DNA of 64,000 bases from Phyto melanocephala. Taxonomy: Eukaryota; Arthropoda; Insecta; Diptera; Rhinophoridae. The position numbers and the translations under genes were made by a program. The stretch spans positions 119,299,062-119,363,061 of the forward strand of contig OW799236.1 of the NCBI GenBank assembly GCA_941918925.1, given 5' to 3'. Shown piece after piece: positions 25,057 through 36,571 of the stretch (positions are counted from its first letter, which is position 1; each line of letters starts with the position of its first letter). Below the pieces are notes generated by a model, which ran no database searches, had not been told where the DNA came from, and saw only the letters and a list, made by a program, of their open reading frames with translations.

Positions 25057-26029
25057 GCACATACATATAACTCATTATTATTAAACATCAATAGCATATA
25101 AAGCTCTCTATGGCTGCTCTTTAGAATAATCAATCAATTTGACGGCCAATGAGAATTAAAATTAAAACGGTAAAATCAAACACACATACACATAAACACT
25201 CTATAAATAAAAGGTATTTAACTGTGTGAACTGTGTTTGTTGGTTTTTATAACAAAATGGCTGATAAAAACTGAGTTCAAATTGCAAAAACACTTTTGGT
25301 TGCCTCTGTGTTTTATGTTTAAATATTCTACTTTGAATACCAATTGAATAAATAAATCATTGTGTGTGCGATTGTGTTAAAATTGTAATTTATGTAAATG
25401 TCACTAATTACATGTAATTACAAGGTTTTTCTTGAATTAATAGCTAAAGACAGTTATTTATTTTTAATTACAGGAATTTTTTATTTTCACAGGTAGTATT
25501 TTTTTTTCGAAAAGAGAATTTAATTTCTGATAAAATATTAAAAAAGTTAATATTCTGAGAAATTATACAAAAAAAATATAAATATAGACAATTTAGAGAA
25601 TAGTGTAAAACAATACAGAATAAATAAAATATAATTAATTATTTTAATCGATTATTTTAGTTTTACATATAATTATTAAATTAAAATTTTTGGTACAAAT
25701 TGATGCCCAAATGAAAAACCAATCTCTGCCTGACAATTTTATTTTTAAGATGCAGGAAAGTTATTATGTTTTTATGAATAATGATATTATTCTATTATGT
25801 GCAATTACGCATCTAAAAGGTTTTCCTAAAGTTCAGTAGACTGCTGAAACGACTTAAAGAAATTCTAATTTTATAAGGTAGCATGACTTTAGGGATTAAT
25901 TTACAAGACATAACATACCTTAAACGCTGTTCTGCTGTTCACTGTGCTGTTAGCTCTATGGTTTATAGCACCGTGGTGTTGGCTCTAAGGTAATAGCAGA
26001 CAGACAGCCATATATTTTTTGGATTTTTT

Positions 26030-26126
26030 TTTCTTATATATGAAGTTTGACAACCGTTCGAACTGAACTCTTTGTTTATATATGGAGTTTGACACATATT
26101 TGGACACAAAAAAATAGTCGGCTGGG
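26030..26126 (-). repeat. Short dispersed repeat with a partial duplicate
   Basis: 26071-26126 is the inverted match of 16572-16632 (CCAGCCGACTATTTTT, GTGTC, CAAACTCCATATATA on the minus strand). At 26031-26051 a second partial copy of the TATATATGAAGTTTGAC end is present in the same direction, about 45 bp away. Confidence 0.5.
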
Positions 26127-27989
26127 CTATTATTACTAGTTGTATAAGTGTACCCTTGTATGTTCTATTTTCCTGCTGCATGTACATGTCCCGAACTTAA
26201 ACATTGTTTAATTCAAATTCAAATTTATAGAATACGACGCACATATTGGTATTTTGCAAATCTAGCCGGACATAATTTTTGTTTGTATATGTTGATTCTT
26301 TAAAGTTATTGAACTCTTCTAATTCAACTAAACTTATCAGAGATATGTGCTACAGCCATAAGCTGGTAAAGCTTGAAAATAAGAAAAATCGGATCGAGGA
26401 AAAAAGTTGTCTTAACAAGAACTAATCCTACCTCTGAAAATTTCTGCTTTTATAAGTTTTCCTATACTTTTGTTTGGCAAATGCATCCTTTATCTTCAGC
26501 ATAAGTTAATGGGTAAAGGAAGGTGTTCTTCCGATAGTACCACCGGACATTTATTTATTACTCACTTGTACCTATGCGAAATGAGCAAATACAGAAAAAA
26601 TATGATATTTTCAAAAAATCATTCAAAAAAGCGTTTTCTAGATTTTATATTTTGTCGTGTTTTATAATATTTTTAAAATCACGACTGACCTTACTTTCAA
26701 AAACCTTTTGATGTTTTTTTTTTCCTCAAAAAGTAAACCTAAATACCGTTCCGTTAATTTTGAACTAATTTTTTTTATAATAAAAATTATTGTAAGCAGC
26801 TGCTAATATAGTCTTTCACAGAAAAAAAAACACAATGTAAAATCTTTATTCGTTTAGTCACAAAAAATATATGTTAAAACTCTCAAAGCCGTAAGAAGTC
26901 AATAAGTGCCCTTGCAGTTTACTTAACTTTCTTGAATTTAACTGTGTTCCAATGCAACATATCTCAAGCAAAAGTCTTGAAAATTCACTAAAGGACGCAA
27001 AATTTTTTTGTCTGTTAAGCTGCGTACTTACATTTTTACATTTCTTAAATTTCACTTTTGACCAATTGTACGGCTAGATTGGCAAAATACCCCTTTATGC
27101 GTCGTTTATGGCCTCAAAAAGATATATTTCTTAGACGTTCCAATTATGCTAAAGCTTCAAATTTAAATCAAAAATTTTTAGTGGTCTTCGTATTTAACAT
27201 GATTTTTTTTCTCTTAATTTAAAATTTTTTTAAAGAAATTTGAAGTAAATTCAACGAGTAAATAACGCGCTATATATTTATTAGCCCCTAGTTCCGGGGT
27301 CAACAGGAACTTGTATGTGTGTGTTCGGTTGAGCTGAGTTCTGCAATATGATTTTCTTATGTTTTCATACATACTTTATACCAATTTGACGATTGCTTGC
27401 TAAACCGGTCCTTTAAAACTGTCCACCCGACTTGAAGAAATACAAAAGGATTATCGGTTGTAAAGTTTTCTTTAACAAAGGCCAATTTTGTTTGAACAAG
27501 AGTTAATAATTCAAAAGCTCAAAATATTTTAAAAGAATCTTATATATATATTTTTTAAATTAACAATTAAGAAAATGTCTTCGATCTTTTTTCTTTAGAA
27601 TAATATTTGTTTTATTGATAAAGCTTGATATCAGTTTTTTTTACAAAAATAATTTTATTTTATTGTAATATTTCGCTACCACATTGGGTAGCTTCTTCAA
27701 GGAAAAAATAAAAAAAATTTTATACTATATAAACAAGTATAAAATTATTTTTTTAAAAACTGATCTGAAGTTTCTTTTGTAATTTTTTAAAAGAGTGAAA
27801 TTGAATATTTTGAAATTATTATAATTATAAATCGAGTTTTTTTTAGAATTTTTTACAGTACCAAAATATTAAATACAGGGTGGACCAAAAGTCGTAAAAA
27901 ATGCGTGTAAAAATTGAATAACGTTTTTGTTTATTAATATTTTTATTTTTTTTTTTTAGATTTTATTCATCGATTCGTGTTACACCACC

Positions 27990-28687
27990 ATGCAAAATTT
28001 AACGACTGAGCAACGAACGAAAGTGGTAGAATTTTACTTTTCCAATGGGCGCTCAATTTTACTGACGCAACGAGCATATCGAAATTATTTCAACACCAGA
28101 AATGCACCTAACCAAACCACAATTAATCGATTAATTGCACGGTCCCGACAACAAGGTGCAGTGTCAGAGTTGTTCACCAGTGCCAATTACACCCCCTCAA
28201 GTATACAGTATGGTGTGGAGTGACATCAGAAAGAGTTATAGGGCCCTACTTCTTCGAGGATGAAGGTAATACAGAAACGGTGAATGGGGACAGATATCGC
28301 GCTATGCTTAATAATTTTGTACGCCCTGAGGCAGCCAACAAGTGGTTTCAGCAGAATGGAGCAACAGCACACACGGCCCGTGCCACAATGACGCTTTTAA
28401 ATGAAATTTTTGACGACCGAATTATCTCGAAAAATTCAGAATTTAATTGGCCAGCACGTTCACCGGATTTAACTGCCCCTGATTATTTTCTATGGGGTTA
28501 TCTCAAAGAACGAGTGTATGTTAACAAGCCTCAAACTATAGAGCAGCTAAAGAACAACATTGAAGCTGAGATCAGGGCAATAGAGTCTGAAACCTTGCGT
28601 GCAGTTATGCAAAACTCCTGTTTAAGAGCCCAATTGTGCATCGATGAAAATGGTGGTCATCTCTCTGACATTATTTTTCATAATTAA
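27990..28687 (+). pseudogene. Deleted mariner transposase with Asp-to-Asn change
   Basis: The first part (27990 to about 28200) reads LTTEQRTKVVEFYFSNGRSI and LTQRAYRNYFNTRNAPNQTT, then INRLIARSRQQGAV, the N-terminal HTH. The sequence then jumps with a frame change to TVWCGVTSERVIGPYFFEDE (from about 28205) and stays open to the stop at 28685. About 400 bases are missing, including the second HTH and the first catalytic Asp (SDEAHF-type block). The second catalytic Asp is Asn (WFQQNGATAHTA). The third block, NWPARSPDLTAPDYFLWGYL, is intact, and the protein ends CIDENGGHLSDIIFHN. The well-preserved 155-codon 3' frame suggests a fairly recent copy. It cannot be catalytic. Confidence 0.92.
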
Positions 28688-28730
28688 AATTTAGGTCATA
28701 CAAAGATAATATTATAATTAAAAAAAAAAT

Positions 28731-30562
28731 TTAACCGGTTAACGCCCAACTTTTTAAAAATATTTTTTTTTCTTTTTTTTTTGGAAAAACGTTTTTAATT
28801 AAATTAAAATAACACAAGAATTTTAAAATTTATTTATTTTTTATAAAAATTATGAAAATATAGCCTGTCCTATAAATAGGACGCTGGGACTTAGAGGAAT
28901 CATAGGTGATATGAAACCAAATTTAAGTTATTGTCTTATTTAAATAAAACGAAGATTATTTTGCATGATATGGAATAAAACAGTCCTTGCAAGGTGTTAC
29001 ATCACATTTAGCGCAAAATGAAAGTGGTTTTGATTTACAGTTTTGTCCCTGACATCTTCGCTGTTTCTATCGTTTTTTCATAAAATGTCCTTTGTTATCA
29101 TATCTTACATCTGAAAAAACTTTCGTGGAAGATGTTCTCGGTCTGCATACAAACGGTTATTTAGATATCTTCAAGTAAGGAACAGTGACTGATCTTTTGA
29201 ACTCTAAGGAACTAATTCTATTTTCGTTTACAAGTTTGTAAACAATCCACGAATTCACCATAGTCATATCTATACGTGTAATAAATAGAGATCAGTATCA
29301 TTTCTTGGCTCTAATATTTGTTGCGTATTTACCCACCAAACAGTCTTGTTGATCCACTCCACTTGTTGTCATTTCATTTTGCGATAAGTATTTATACATT
29401 TGCATCGAATCACTAATCAAATAAACCTCGTTCTTTCGTTCCAAGAGTTTTAGAGTCTTAAAGAGGACATTATGAAAGTCTGTTCTCCCTCAAAGTCGCA
29501 CGGAATCCTAGCTGCTGCAAATAAAACAGTGAGTCTCTACTGGTAAATAAATTTTCAGAATATATTTGATGACTTGTGGATTCTGATATACCATCTAACA
29601 TATCTATTGCTACTCTCGATCCTAATGCCAAATCTTCACGATCGATTTTCCCATATCTAAGTCAAAATTAAGGCAATATTCACTCAGGCTCAAATATATC
29701 AGGTAATTTGTATTGCATTATAAGTTCTCCTGGTATATCAGTGACTTCCAAATCTCCTATGTTGTTATCATCGACGTCGTCGTCATCAGTCAGTTCATAT
29801 GGTTCTGGTAAAAGAACAATTATATCGACATCTTTAGATGCCATAAATGTAGAATCATTTAAAATATCGTACAATTCTCGTAAAAACAATGTTTTTCTAT
29901 AAAATAGTCTTAAGAATTTTTGAACTGAAGTGAATAATATCAATGTAACACCGCGAAACAAAGACTCAACTACACGCAATATCCAATGCAGAAAATGATG
30001 AAGATCGACACATAAACTTGAAGTACTAAAAACGAAAAAAAATATATATGTTTGGACATCGTCAACAAACATCCATATGAATCTCCCAAATATAAAGCAG
30101 AAAATAGCGCGTAGTAAACAACAAACACAATATACTGAAAATTTAAAAAACTGTTAATATTTTTTTGATACCGTAAAGTACCAGCGTCATATAAATAGGA
30201 CAGTCACAATGCACCATCTGTTTTTTCAAGTATGGTATTTTTTTTATTTTAATAAGTATATAAACAGTTTGGGTAAGTACTTTTTAATTTAAATAATAGC
30301 ATATAATTTTGTTAAAGTTTGTGTTATATGATTTATAAACATATTTATAATGTCGCCCAAGATTCTTAAAAATGCACTAAGTTTAGTTATTTTTCACTGG
30401 CAAGTTATAATAGAATGAAAAAGCAAGCATACCTATAAAGATTTTTTGGTATTACACCTAACGAATAAAAAAAATATTTTTAGAATAAAAATTATATAAG
30501 TGACAAAAAAACATATTTTTTGTAATGTCCTATAAATAGGACGCTGAGCTATAATGGGTTAA
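28731..30562 (-). mobile_element. piggyBac-family element inserted at TTAA
   Basis: TTAA lies at both borders (28731-28734 and 30559-30562), the piggyBac target. The ends read inward as TTAACCGGTTAACGCCCAAC and TTAACCCATTATAGCTCAGC, about 10 of 16 identical after the TTAA. GTCCTATAAATAGGAC occurs near both ends (28867-28882, 30527-30542), and an inverted variant lies near 30186. A piggyBac transposase relic lies between on the minus strand. At 1.83 kb it is shorter than a typical ~2.4-kb autonomous copy, so it has an internal deletion. Confidence 0.9.
28975..30072 (-). pseudogene. piggyBac transposase relic
   Basis: On the minus strand an acidic N-terminal region near 29830-29690 reads DIIVLLPEPYELTDDDDVDD, DNNIGDLEVTDIPGELI, typical of piggyBac transposases. 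Towards the C-terminus come RIDMTMVNSWIVYKL and SSLEFKRSVTVPYL (near 29270-29160), then RYDNKGHFMKKR and the cysteine-rich domain RRCQGQNCKSKPLSFCAKC, DVTPCKDCFIPYH with a stop near 28975. The central catalytic DDD region is largely missing or unreadable, and frameshifts are present. The start is uncertain; an ATG at 30072 opens the N-terminal frame, but its first ~60 residues are not recognisable. Confidence 0.85.
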
Positions 30563-30631
30563 TAAAAAATAATAATAAACAAAAAAGTTATTCAATTTTT
30601 ACACGCAGGCGCGACTTTTGTCCACCCTGTA

Positions 30632-33600
30632 TATAAATATATTACATATATTGCAAATCCTAATAAAATAATGTAGGACCGCTATATTTGGCTATGTAGA
30701 ATTATTTATACACTTCACACAGCTTGCAGCATGTTATGACCATAACGGACAATTATATGATGCAACTGTGACAAAAACTTATTTATGAAATCCACATTTT
30801 AGAATTTTAATTGATAATTTTTTAAAAGCAAAATTGAAATCTTAATACAAAATTTTTTTTTACAAAATTGTTTGCTCAGAATAATTTAAAATGAAAATAT
30901 ATAAACTTTTCTATATTACAAAAAATTTAGCAAAATTTTTTGAGAAACAGAAAATAGTTTGAAATTGTCTCGGTCTTTTTTGAAATGGTAAATTCTTTCC
31001 ATGGATTTGTTAAAACTTTTAAACAAAATTTCTAATATCTTATTTTATCTAAATATCTGGTTAAAATTTTTTTTTAGAACTCAATTTTAATAAATATTTT
31101 TATAGAAAAATAATATTATAAGCCAAAAAATATTTAAAAAATTTTTAAAAATATTATCAAACGTATTTAAAATAAAAGTATACAATTTAGAAACAACTAT
31201 AAAAAAATTTTATCAGAAATTTTCGATAAGAAAATTCATTAAATTGTATAAAAAAAAAATTTAATCTAAATAAAGAAAATTATTAAATATTATAATGCAA
31301 AGAAAAAAAATCAACTTAAATAATTGTCTATTTTAAGGAAGTTAAAAAAGTTTTGGTAAAAAACTTATATGTGCATTGAAAACAAAAAAAAAGTTATTTA
31401 ACAAATAATTCTTATAAATAATGATAAAAATAATTTTAAATATTTTAAAATAAAATATATTTAAAAAACATTATTTATTGCTAGTTTGACTCCCTTTTCA
31501 TTTTTCATTAATTTTTTTATAAAAGAAATTTATTAATAAATTTTTTTTTAATTTTTCAAAAGAAAAAATATTCTTAATAATAATTTATATTAAATATTTG
31601 TAAATAAAAGTAAACAAACATAAAATTTCTTAACTTAAACTTTTTTTTGATTAACAGAGAAATTTTCAAAGTGCTCTGTTCAAGAACAAAGATCGTAAAT
31701 TATTAAACTTTATTTCTTAAAAAAAGTTTATGTCGTAAAATTAACATAAACCTCTCATTGTCTATCAATTATAAGCTGTTTTAGCAACTTTAACAAAAGA
31801 TTTTATTCTACACTTTCTCAAGTAGCAAACTTTATACAGAAGTTTTTGTACATATTTCTCATTTTTTATTACAAACCAGGTGAAATACTTAAAGACGCAA
31901 AAAATTTTTTAACCTATTTTACATATACTTGAGCTGATTTATTTTGTACATTTTCCTCTCAAAACATGCACAACCTTTGTTCTTTACTAACAGAGAACAA
32001 TCAACCAACCAACCAAACAACTAAGTAGTAGAGGACGAAACAAGCAACATCTTCATCTTTGACTGGGGCTACTTGAATTTCAATTATTTTTCAACCAACC
32101 GAAAAATTGTCCCCTTCTATATCATTTATATCCTCATAATATGGCCTAAATTTAAGGGAAAACATTCAGGAGTACACAATACAGGCAAAGAAAAAAGTCT
32201 ATTAAAGAAAAAATTTGACAAAGTATTTATCTGTTTGAGGAAAAGTGTGGTTATAAATTATCTTTTAGTTTTTAATTTTAATTTACGTTGATAGTTTCAT
32301 AATTTAAGTATGATCTTTTTATTTTTAATCATTTTCATTTCTAAACTACATGCAAAGATTATCTTTACCGTCGTGATCACGACGATCATATTATATTCTC
32401 TGTAACAATATTTGGTTATCGAAAACAAGTAATAGTTATTTTCATTTTGTCACGAAAATCACGCGTTTGTTCGAGTTTTATCAATTAATTTTTATTTTTC
32501 ATGAAATCTTCTATATGGTTGTACTGCAAAAATGGTATGATTCAGAAAAATATTATAATAAAAATAGTTTGATTTATACATTATATTCCAAAGCATTTAA
32601 ATCTTAAAAAAAATTATATAATATTGTGTAAAACCACAGTATTTTTACAAAACAATCATGCTATGATCCCTTTTAATAATCATTTGTTTCTTGTGGAATA
32701 AACTTTTTTATTTAAAAAGTTTGACATATAAAGAACAATATACAAAAATTAAAAAAAGTTCTAATAAAATAAAATCAAAAATAGTTAGTTAGTTAGTTTA
32801 AATGGTTAGTACAATCAATTTAAATATCAGCAAATAAAATACTTCTGAAAAGCGTAGAGATGGTTCCAATTATTTGCAGTTCTAATATGATTATTACATG
32901 ATATTGTATTTAAAACATAATAATGACAACTTGCAGCAACTATTTATATGTTTCAAACACAATCATAAAATTCAATCGTTGTATGTTTTTATCCGTTTAT
33001 GATTACCACAACTGTGTTTGTTGTTTGTGTGTGGAATCAGTTTTAATTACGACAATTGAAAAGTCGAATTAAAGAGATTTTCCGGTGGTAGCCAATTGGA
33101 ATATATATTTAAAGCCAGCTGCGGCTCCGTCATGCGCTTGTTTTAAGCGAGATTTTTTTGTGTTTTTATTTTAACCCTAGATATACCGACTTATATGCCA
33201 AATGCTTCTTAACTTATATTGATTATCTCGATATTTTACTACTTCTTTCTGTAGCATCCTAAGGTAATCAATATTAGATAAAAAAACATTATTTTTAATA
33301 TTAAAATATCTTAAGCTGAAATAATTTTTACTAATATTGAAAACATAATTTAAAAATTTTTCAAAATAGTGACATTGTGATATACGACATGTTTGAACAT
33401 TTTGTAAATGCCACATTTTATATAAAGAACATTTCAAAAATTGTCTTAATGTCTATTTAAAACCAATTTTTGCAATAAAAATTTTAATTCCAGAATATTA
33501 TCTTTTGATATAAAAATGTTTTTAAGAAATTTTTTATTTTTTTCATAAAAGAATTTAAGAAAACATTGTGAAAAACACTATCAAATTTTTTAACAAAAAA

Positions 33601-34112
33601 TTTTTTTTTTCACTTTCAAATCCCTATTTTTTTCCCTAAGTAATAGCTACTCCTTTCTTTTGTATAAAAATGCTAATTGATTCTGTTCTTTTGACTTGTT
33701 TAAGTAGTGACTGTGTGTGTATGTGTGTGTGTATGCGTGGGTGTATGTTCATGAGTGTCCGTTTAAAATAGTTGTCGTGCTGTAAAGAAGTCAAATAGAA
33801 TACTAAATGAAATATTCAAATTACGTTTAAATATAACGAACATGCCACAACCATTATTTATACAGAAAATGTACAATGAAATTAAAAAAAAAAAAAAAAA
33901 TACCCAAGTTGCTAAAGAAATAATAAAAAAAAGCCACAAAATTTATTTAAGTTTTAAATACGATATTTTTTTCTTCTCACCATTCTATTTCTTATGCGAA
34001 TATTGTAGACAGGAATGAGCATCTAAAAGACCAGCTACCAGAAGAAGCCCTCTAATATGCAAAAGAAAAACCTTAATATTAATTAATGTTAACCTAACTT
34101 TACATTAATTAT
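30632..34112. other. Very AT-rich intergenic DNA, nothing recognised
   Basis: About 3.5 kb, especially A/T-rich at 30800-31600. A (TG)n microsatellite lies at 33712-33733. The frames at 32073-32291 and 33177-33437 show no domain. A small GC-richer patch at 33075-33145 was not interpretable. Confidence 0.55.
33712..33733 (+). repeat. (TG)n microsatellite
   Basis: A short GT-type run with two imperfections, followed by GTATGCGTGGGTG. Its role is unknown. Confidence 0.85.
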
Positions 34113-34880
34113 TATACCCTTCACACAGTGAAAAAGGGTATATATAGGTTTGTCATTCCGTGTGAAATTTCTACAATTTTAATTTCCGACCCCATAAAGT
34201 ATATATTTTCTGAAAGCTTATGAATAGAGGAGTCGATTAAGCCCTGACCGTCTGTCCGTCTGTCCGTCTGACCGTCTGTCCGTGTGTATGTTGAAATCAA
34301 CTTTTTGAAGCCCCCCGACATAGGTTGGACCCGGGTAAGGTATTAAAATATCAGAAATATTCGGGAGTAGATCGGTATTGAAAATCAGAAACATCGGTAC
34401 ATAAACAACTGAGATATGAGCAAAAACCCACGACCACCTCGATTTTCTTGTCATAAAAACAACATTACAACAACAACATACATACATACAAACGTGTATA
34501 CTGGTTAGAGAAAACGTGGCATCGAATCCCAGCTGAGGCAAAAAAATTTTTTTTTAAATTTTTTTAAAATTTTTTTTTTTAATTTTTTTTTTATTTTTTT
34601 TTTATTTTTTATTTAATATATTATATATATTTTTATTATTATTTTTTTTTATTTTTTTTTTTTAATTTTTTTTTTGTTTTATATATATTATATATGTATA
34701 TAATAATTTTTTTTTTTTTAATTTTTTTTTTAAATTTTTTTTTTTTAAATTTTTTTTTTATTTTTTATTTTTTTTTTGTTTTTTTTAACATACATACGTG
34801 AATTTACTGTTATTGCATGACTACACGTTGTGAAGGGTATATAAGATTCGGCACGGCCGAATATAGCGCTTTTACTTGTT
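34113..34880 (-). mobile_element. Family A mini-me/Helentron-like element, copy d (minus)
   Basis: Read on the minus strand: AACAAGTAAAAGCGCTAT, hairpin ATTCGGC-CGT-GCCGAAT, TATACCCTTCACA, a long A/T tract (34543-34795 in plus coordinates), a tRNA-like segment, TTTTTGCTCATATCTCAG, a GACR microsatellite (34238-34283), TATATACTTTATGGGGTCGG, ACGGAATGACAAA, and the 3' hairpin ending GTGTGAAGGGTATA. It lacks about 110 bp present in copy e. The 107-codon minus frame (34218-34541) spans the microsatellite and recurs in copy e only because the copies are similar. Confidence 0.9.
34500..34538 (+). other. tRNA-like segment in family A copy d
   Basis: ACTGGTTAGAG (box A-like D-arm) is followed 9 bases later by ATCGAATCCCAGC (box B-like T-arm), then by A and T runs. 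The anticodon arm is absent. It suggests tRNA ancestry or an acquired pol III promoter, not a functional tRNA. Confidence 0.45.
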
Positions 34881-35745
34881 TACTTCTACTGTTGGATGTT
34901 AAAAGTCCATGCTATTTCATCAAGCCATCCGAACCACTACCATTAAAGCAAAAGCGTGTATCTTTGTACAGGTGTTAGATGGTTCGTTGGTTGGTTAATT
35001 TACAAAAATAAATAGAAGAGAGATGTCAGAAAATAAATTAAAAATATGCATAAACTGTAATTTTATACAGTCATATAAAAGATGTGCTAATAAATTGAAG
35101 TTGTTAGAAAAAAGTTAATTTTTATTTTTCTTAAATAAACATTTACTTATATTCTTACTTTTTATCTGTTTTAGTCATCTTCATTTCAGCAGCGGTTGAT
35201 AAGGGTGAAATGTACTGGTTTGTGCACCTGACAGTTGATACGGTAGGAGAAAATATTTAATTAGGGGAGACAAATTAAAATTATTGATGTCTTAACTATA
35301 TTATACCCGTTTCTTTTGTGTTAATTTTGTATGGCCATTGTCCAAACGACACGGATTACACTGTGCAACAAGCAAAAATTTCCAAAATAATTATATTTTT
35401 TTTTTGATTCGTTATAGTCCCATAATTGTAAAAATCATCATTATTTCAAATTCAATGGTACGTTTTTTTTTTATTTTTATAAAATTTGAAATTTCTTAAG
35501 ACCCTGCTCCATATATCTTGTCGCAACTTAGGAACAACGTAATTGGTTTTGTAAAGCAATCCGAAAAAAATTTTCAATAACGCCAGCTATAAGTCATTAT
35601 TAGCCAATATCATATTCTGATTTAGCCATTTGCTTTGGCGTTATTGAGGAACTACTCGAAAAAAGTATCTTTTTGGTTTAATAAAAAAATATTTGAATTC
35701 TTAAATTTAATAAAAAATAGAACAGCTCAAATAATTACTAGCTTT
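34881..35745. other. AT-rich intergenic DNA, nothing recognised
   Basis: No gene or element blocks were identified. Confidence 0.5.
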
Positions 35746-36200
35746 TGTAGTTGATCTTAAAACTTCAGATATAAGAAACAAAAAGAATCTTATTAGAGGA
35801 AAATTTATATTTAACTAAAAGTTTTATTCCCGATAAAGTGAAAGTACAAACAAAAAAATATTTTTTGCAAAATATTAAAATTTTTAAATTTAAAAAATAT
35901 ACGAACAATAAAGAGCAACAAATAGATTTAGTACATAATATTAAAGCTGCATGTATTTAAAATTTAGTTAAATTTTTTTGAACTAAAATTCATGGATAAG
36001 TTATAGTTTTATTCCTGATAAAGTAAAAGTACAAAAACAAATTTTGTAAAGTAATAACAATTTTGAAATCAAAAAAATTATAAAAAATATAAAAAAGCAA
36101 ATAATAACGAATCCTAGTACTTGGTCTTAAAGCTGTATGTATTGGAAATAAAATGAATCTTATTCCATGAATATTCATGGATAAGTTAGAGTTTTCTTCC
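35746..36200 (+). repeat. ~185-bp tandem repeat, about 2.5 units
   Basis: AGTTTTATTCCCGATAAAGT (35820), AGTTTTATTCCTGATAAAGT (36005) and AGTTTTCTTCCCGATTTA (36190) recur at exactly 185-base steps. GATCTTAAAACTTC/GGTCTTAAAGCTG and GAATCTTATT also recur in phase. The units are AT-rich and non-coding. Confidence 0.75.
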
Positions 36201-36568
36201 CGATTTATTTTTAAAAGCTTAAAGGTAACAATTAGTAATAAAATAAGTTAAAATATTAAAAAAAGTAAGTAAAACAATTTTTTTCTAAAAAAAAAGTCGT
36301 GGAAAAAAATTAATCTAAATTACAGATCTCCAAACCAAAAATATAATTTTGCAAAAAAAAGCTTCAATTTGTTTATAAATTCCCTCAACTGGCAACACTG
36401 ATATTGAACTACTACACCCATGGTAGAAAAATATTTTTGTTTACAAAAATTTAAATTTTTGAATTTTATTTTTATATAAACGAATTAAATATTTTTGCCA
36501 CACAAAAAAACGGAATTAAGTCCTAGGAATTTTATAAGTGTGTTATTTGATTCTTAACAGGATATTAA
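36201..36568. other. AT-rich spacer, nothing recognised
   Basis: AT-rich sequence lies between the 185-bp repeat and the foldback element, with no motifs seen. Confidence 0.5.
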
Positions 36569-36571
36569 TTA

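Larger units (their letters stand above)
24161..27873. other. AT-rich intergenic DNA, nothing coding recognised
   Basis: About 3.7 kb. A (TACA)n microsatellite lies at 25026-25056 and a small dispersed repeat at 26030-26126. The minus-strand frame at 24810-25133 is created partly by the TACA run, and the other frames have no motifs. Confidence 0.55.
27876..30629 (+). mobile_element. Mariner-like element with long TIRs, interrupted by piggyBac
   Basis: It is flanked by TA on both sides (27874-27875 and 30630-30631), the mariner target duplication. The left end reads CAGGGTGGACCAAAAGTCG and continues to GTGTAAAAATTGAATAACG; the right end is its complement (CGACTTTTGTCCACCCTG, preceded by CGTTATTC-like sequence), about 60 bp of TIR with few mismatches. 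Inside are a deleted transposase gene (27990-28687) and a complete piggyBac insertion (28731-30562). Without the piggyBac the element is about 920 bp against the usual ~1.3 kb. Confidence 0.92.

Noticed and set aside
24810..25133. 107-codon minus-strand frame
   Set aside because: It is composed of AT-rich codons and a TACA microsatellite translation (YVCMYVCM-type); no family motif.
29708..29902. 64-codon plus-strand frame
   Set aside because: It is the antisense shadow of the acidic N-terminal region of the piggyBac relic on the minus strand.
33085..33145. Promoter-like patch: TATATATTTAAAG followed by a GC-richer stretch
   Set aside because: TATA-like words are everywhere in this AT-rich DNA. 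There is no supporting gene downstream.
34500..34538. A genuine tRNA gene
   Set aside because: Only D-arm and T-arm-like halves are present. There is no anticodon arm or acceptor stem pairing, and it recurs inside a dispersed element.
34218..34541. 107-codon open frame on the minus strand, also present at 49616-49939 and partly at 13466-13699
   Set aside because: It lies across the GACR microsatellite and core of family A. It is shared because the elements are near-identical copies; it has no domain, and diverged copies break it.
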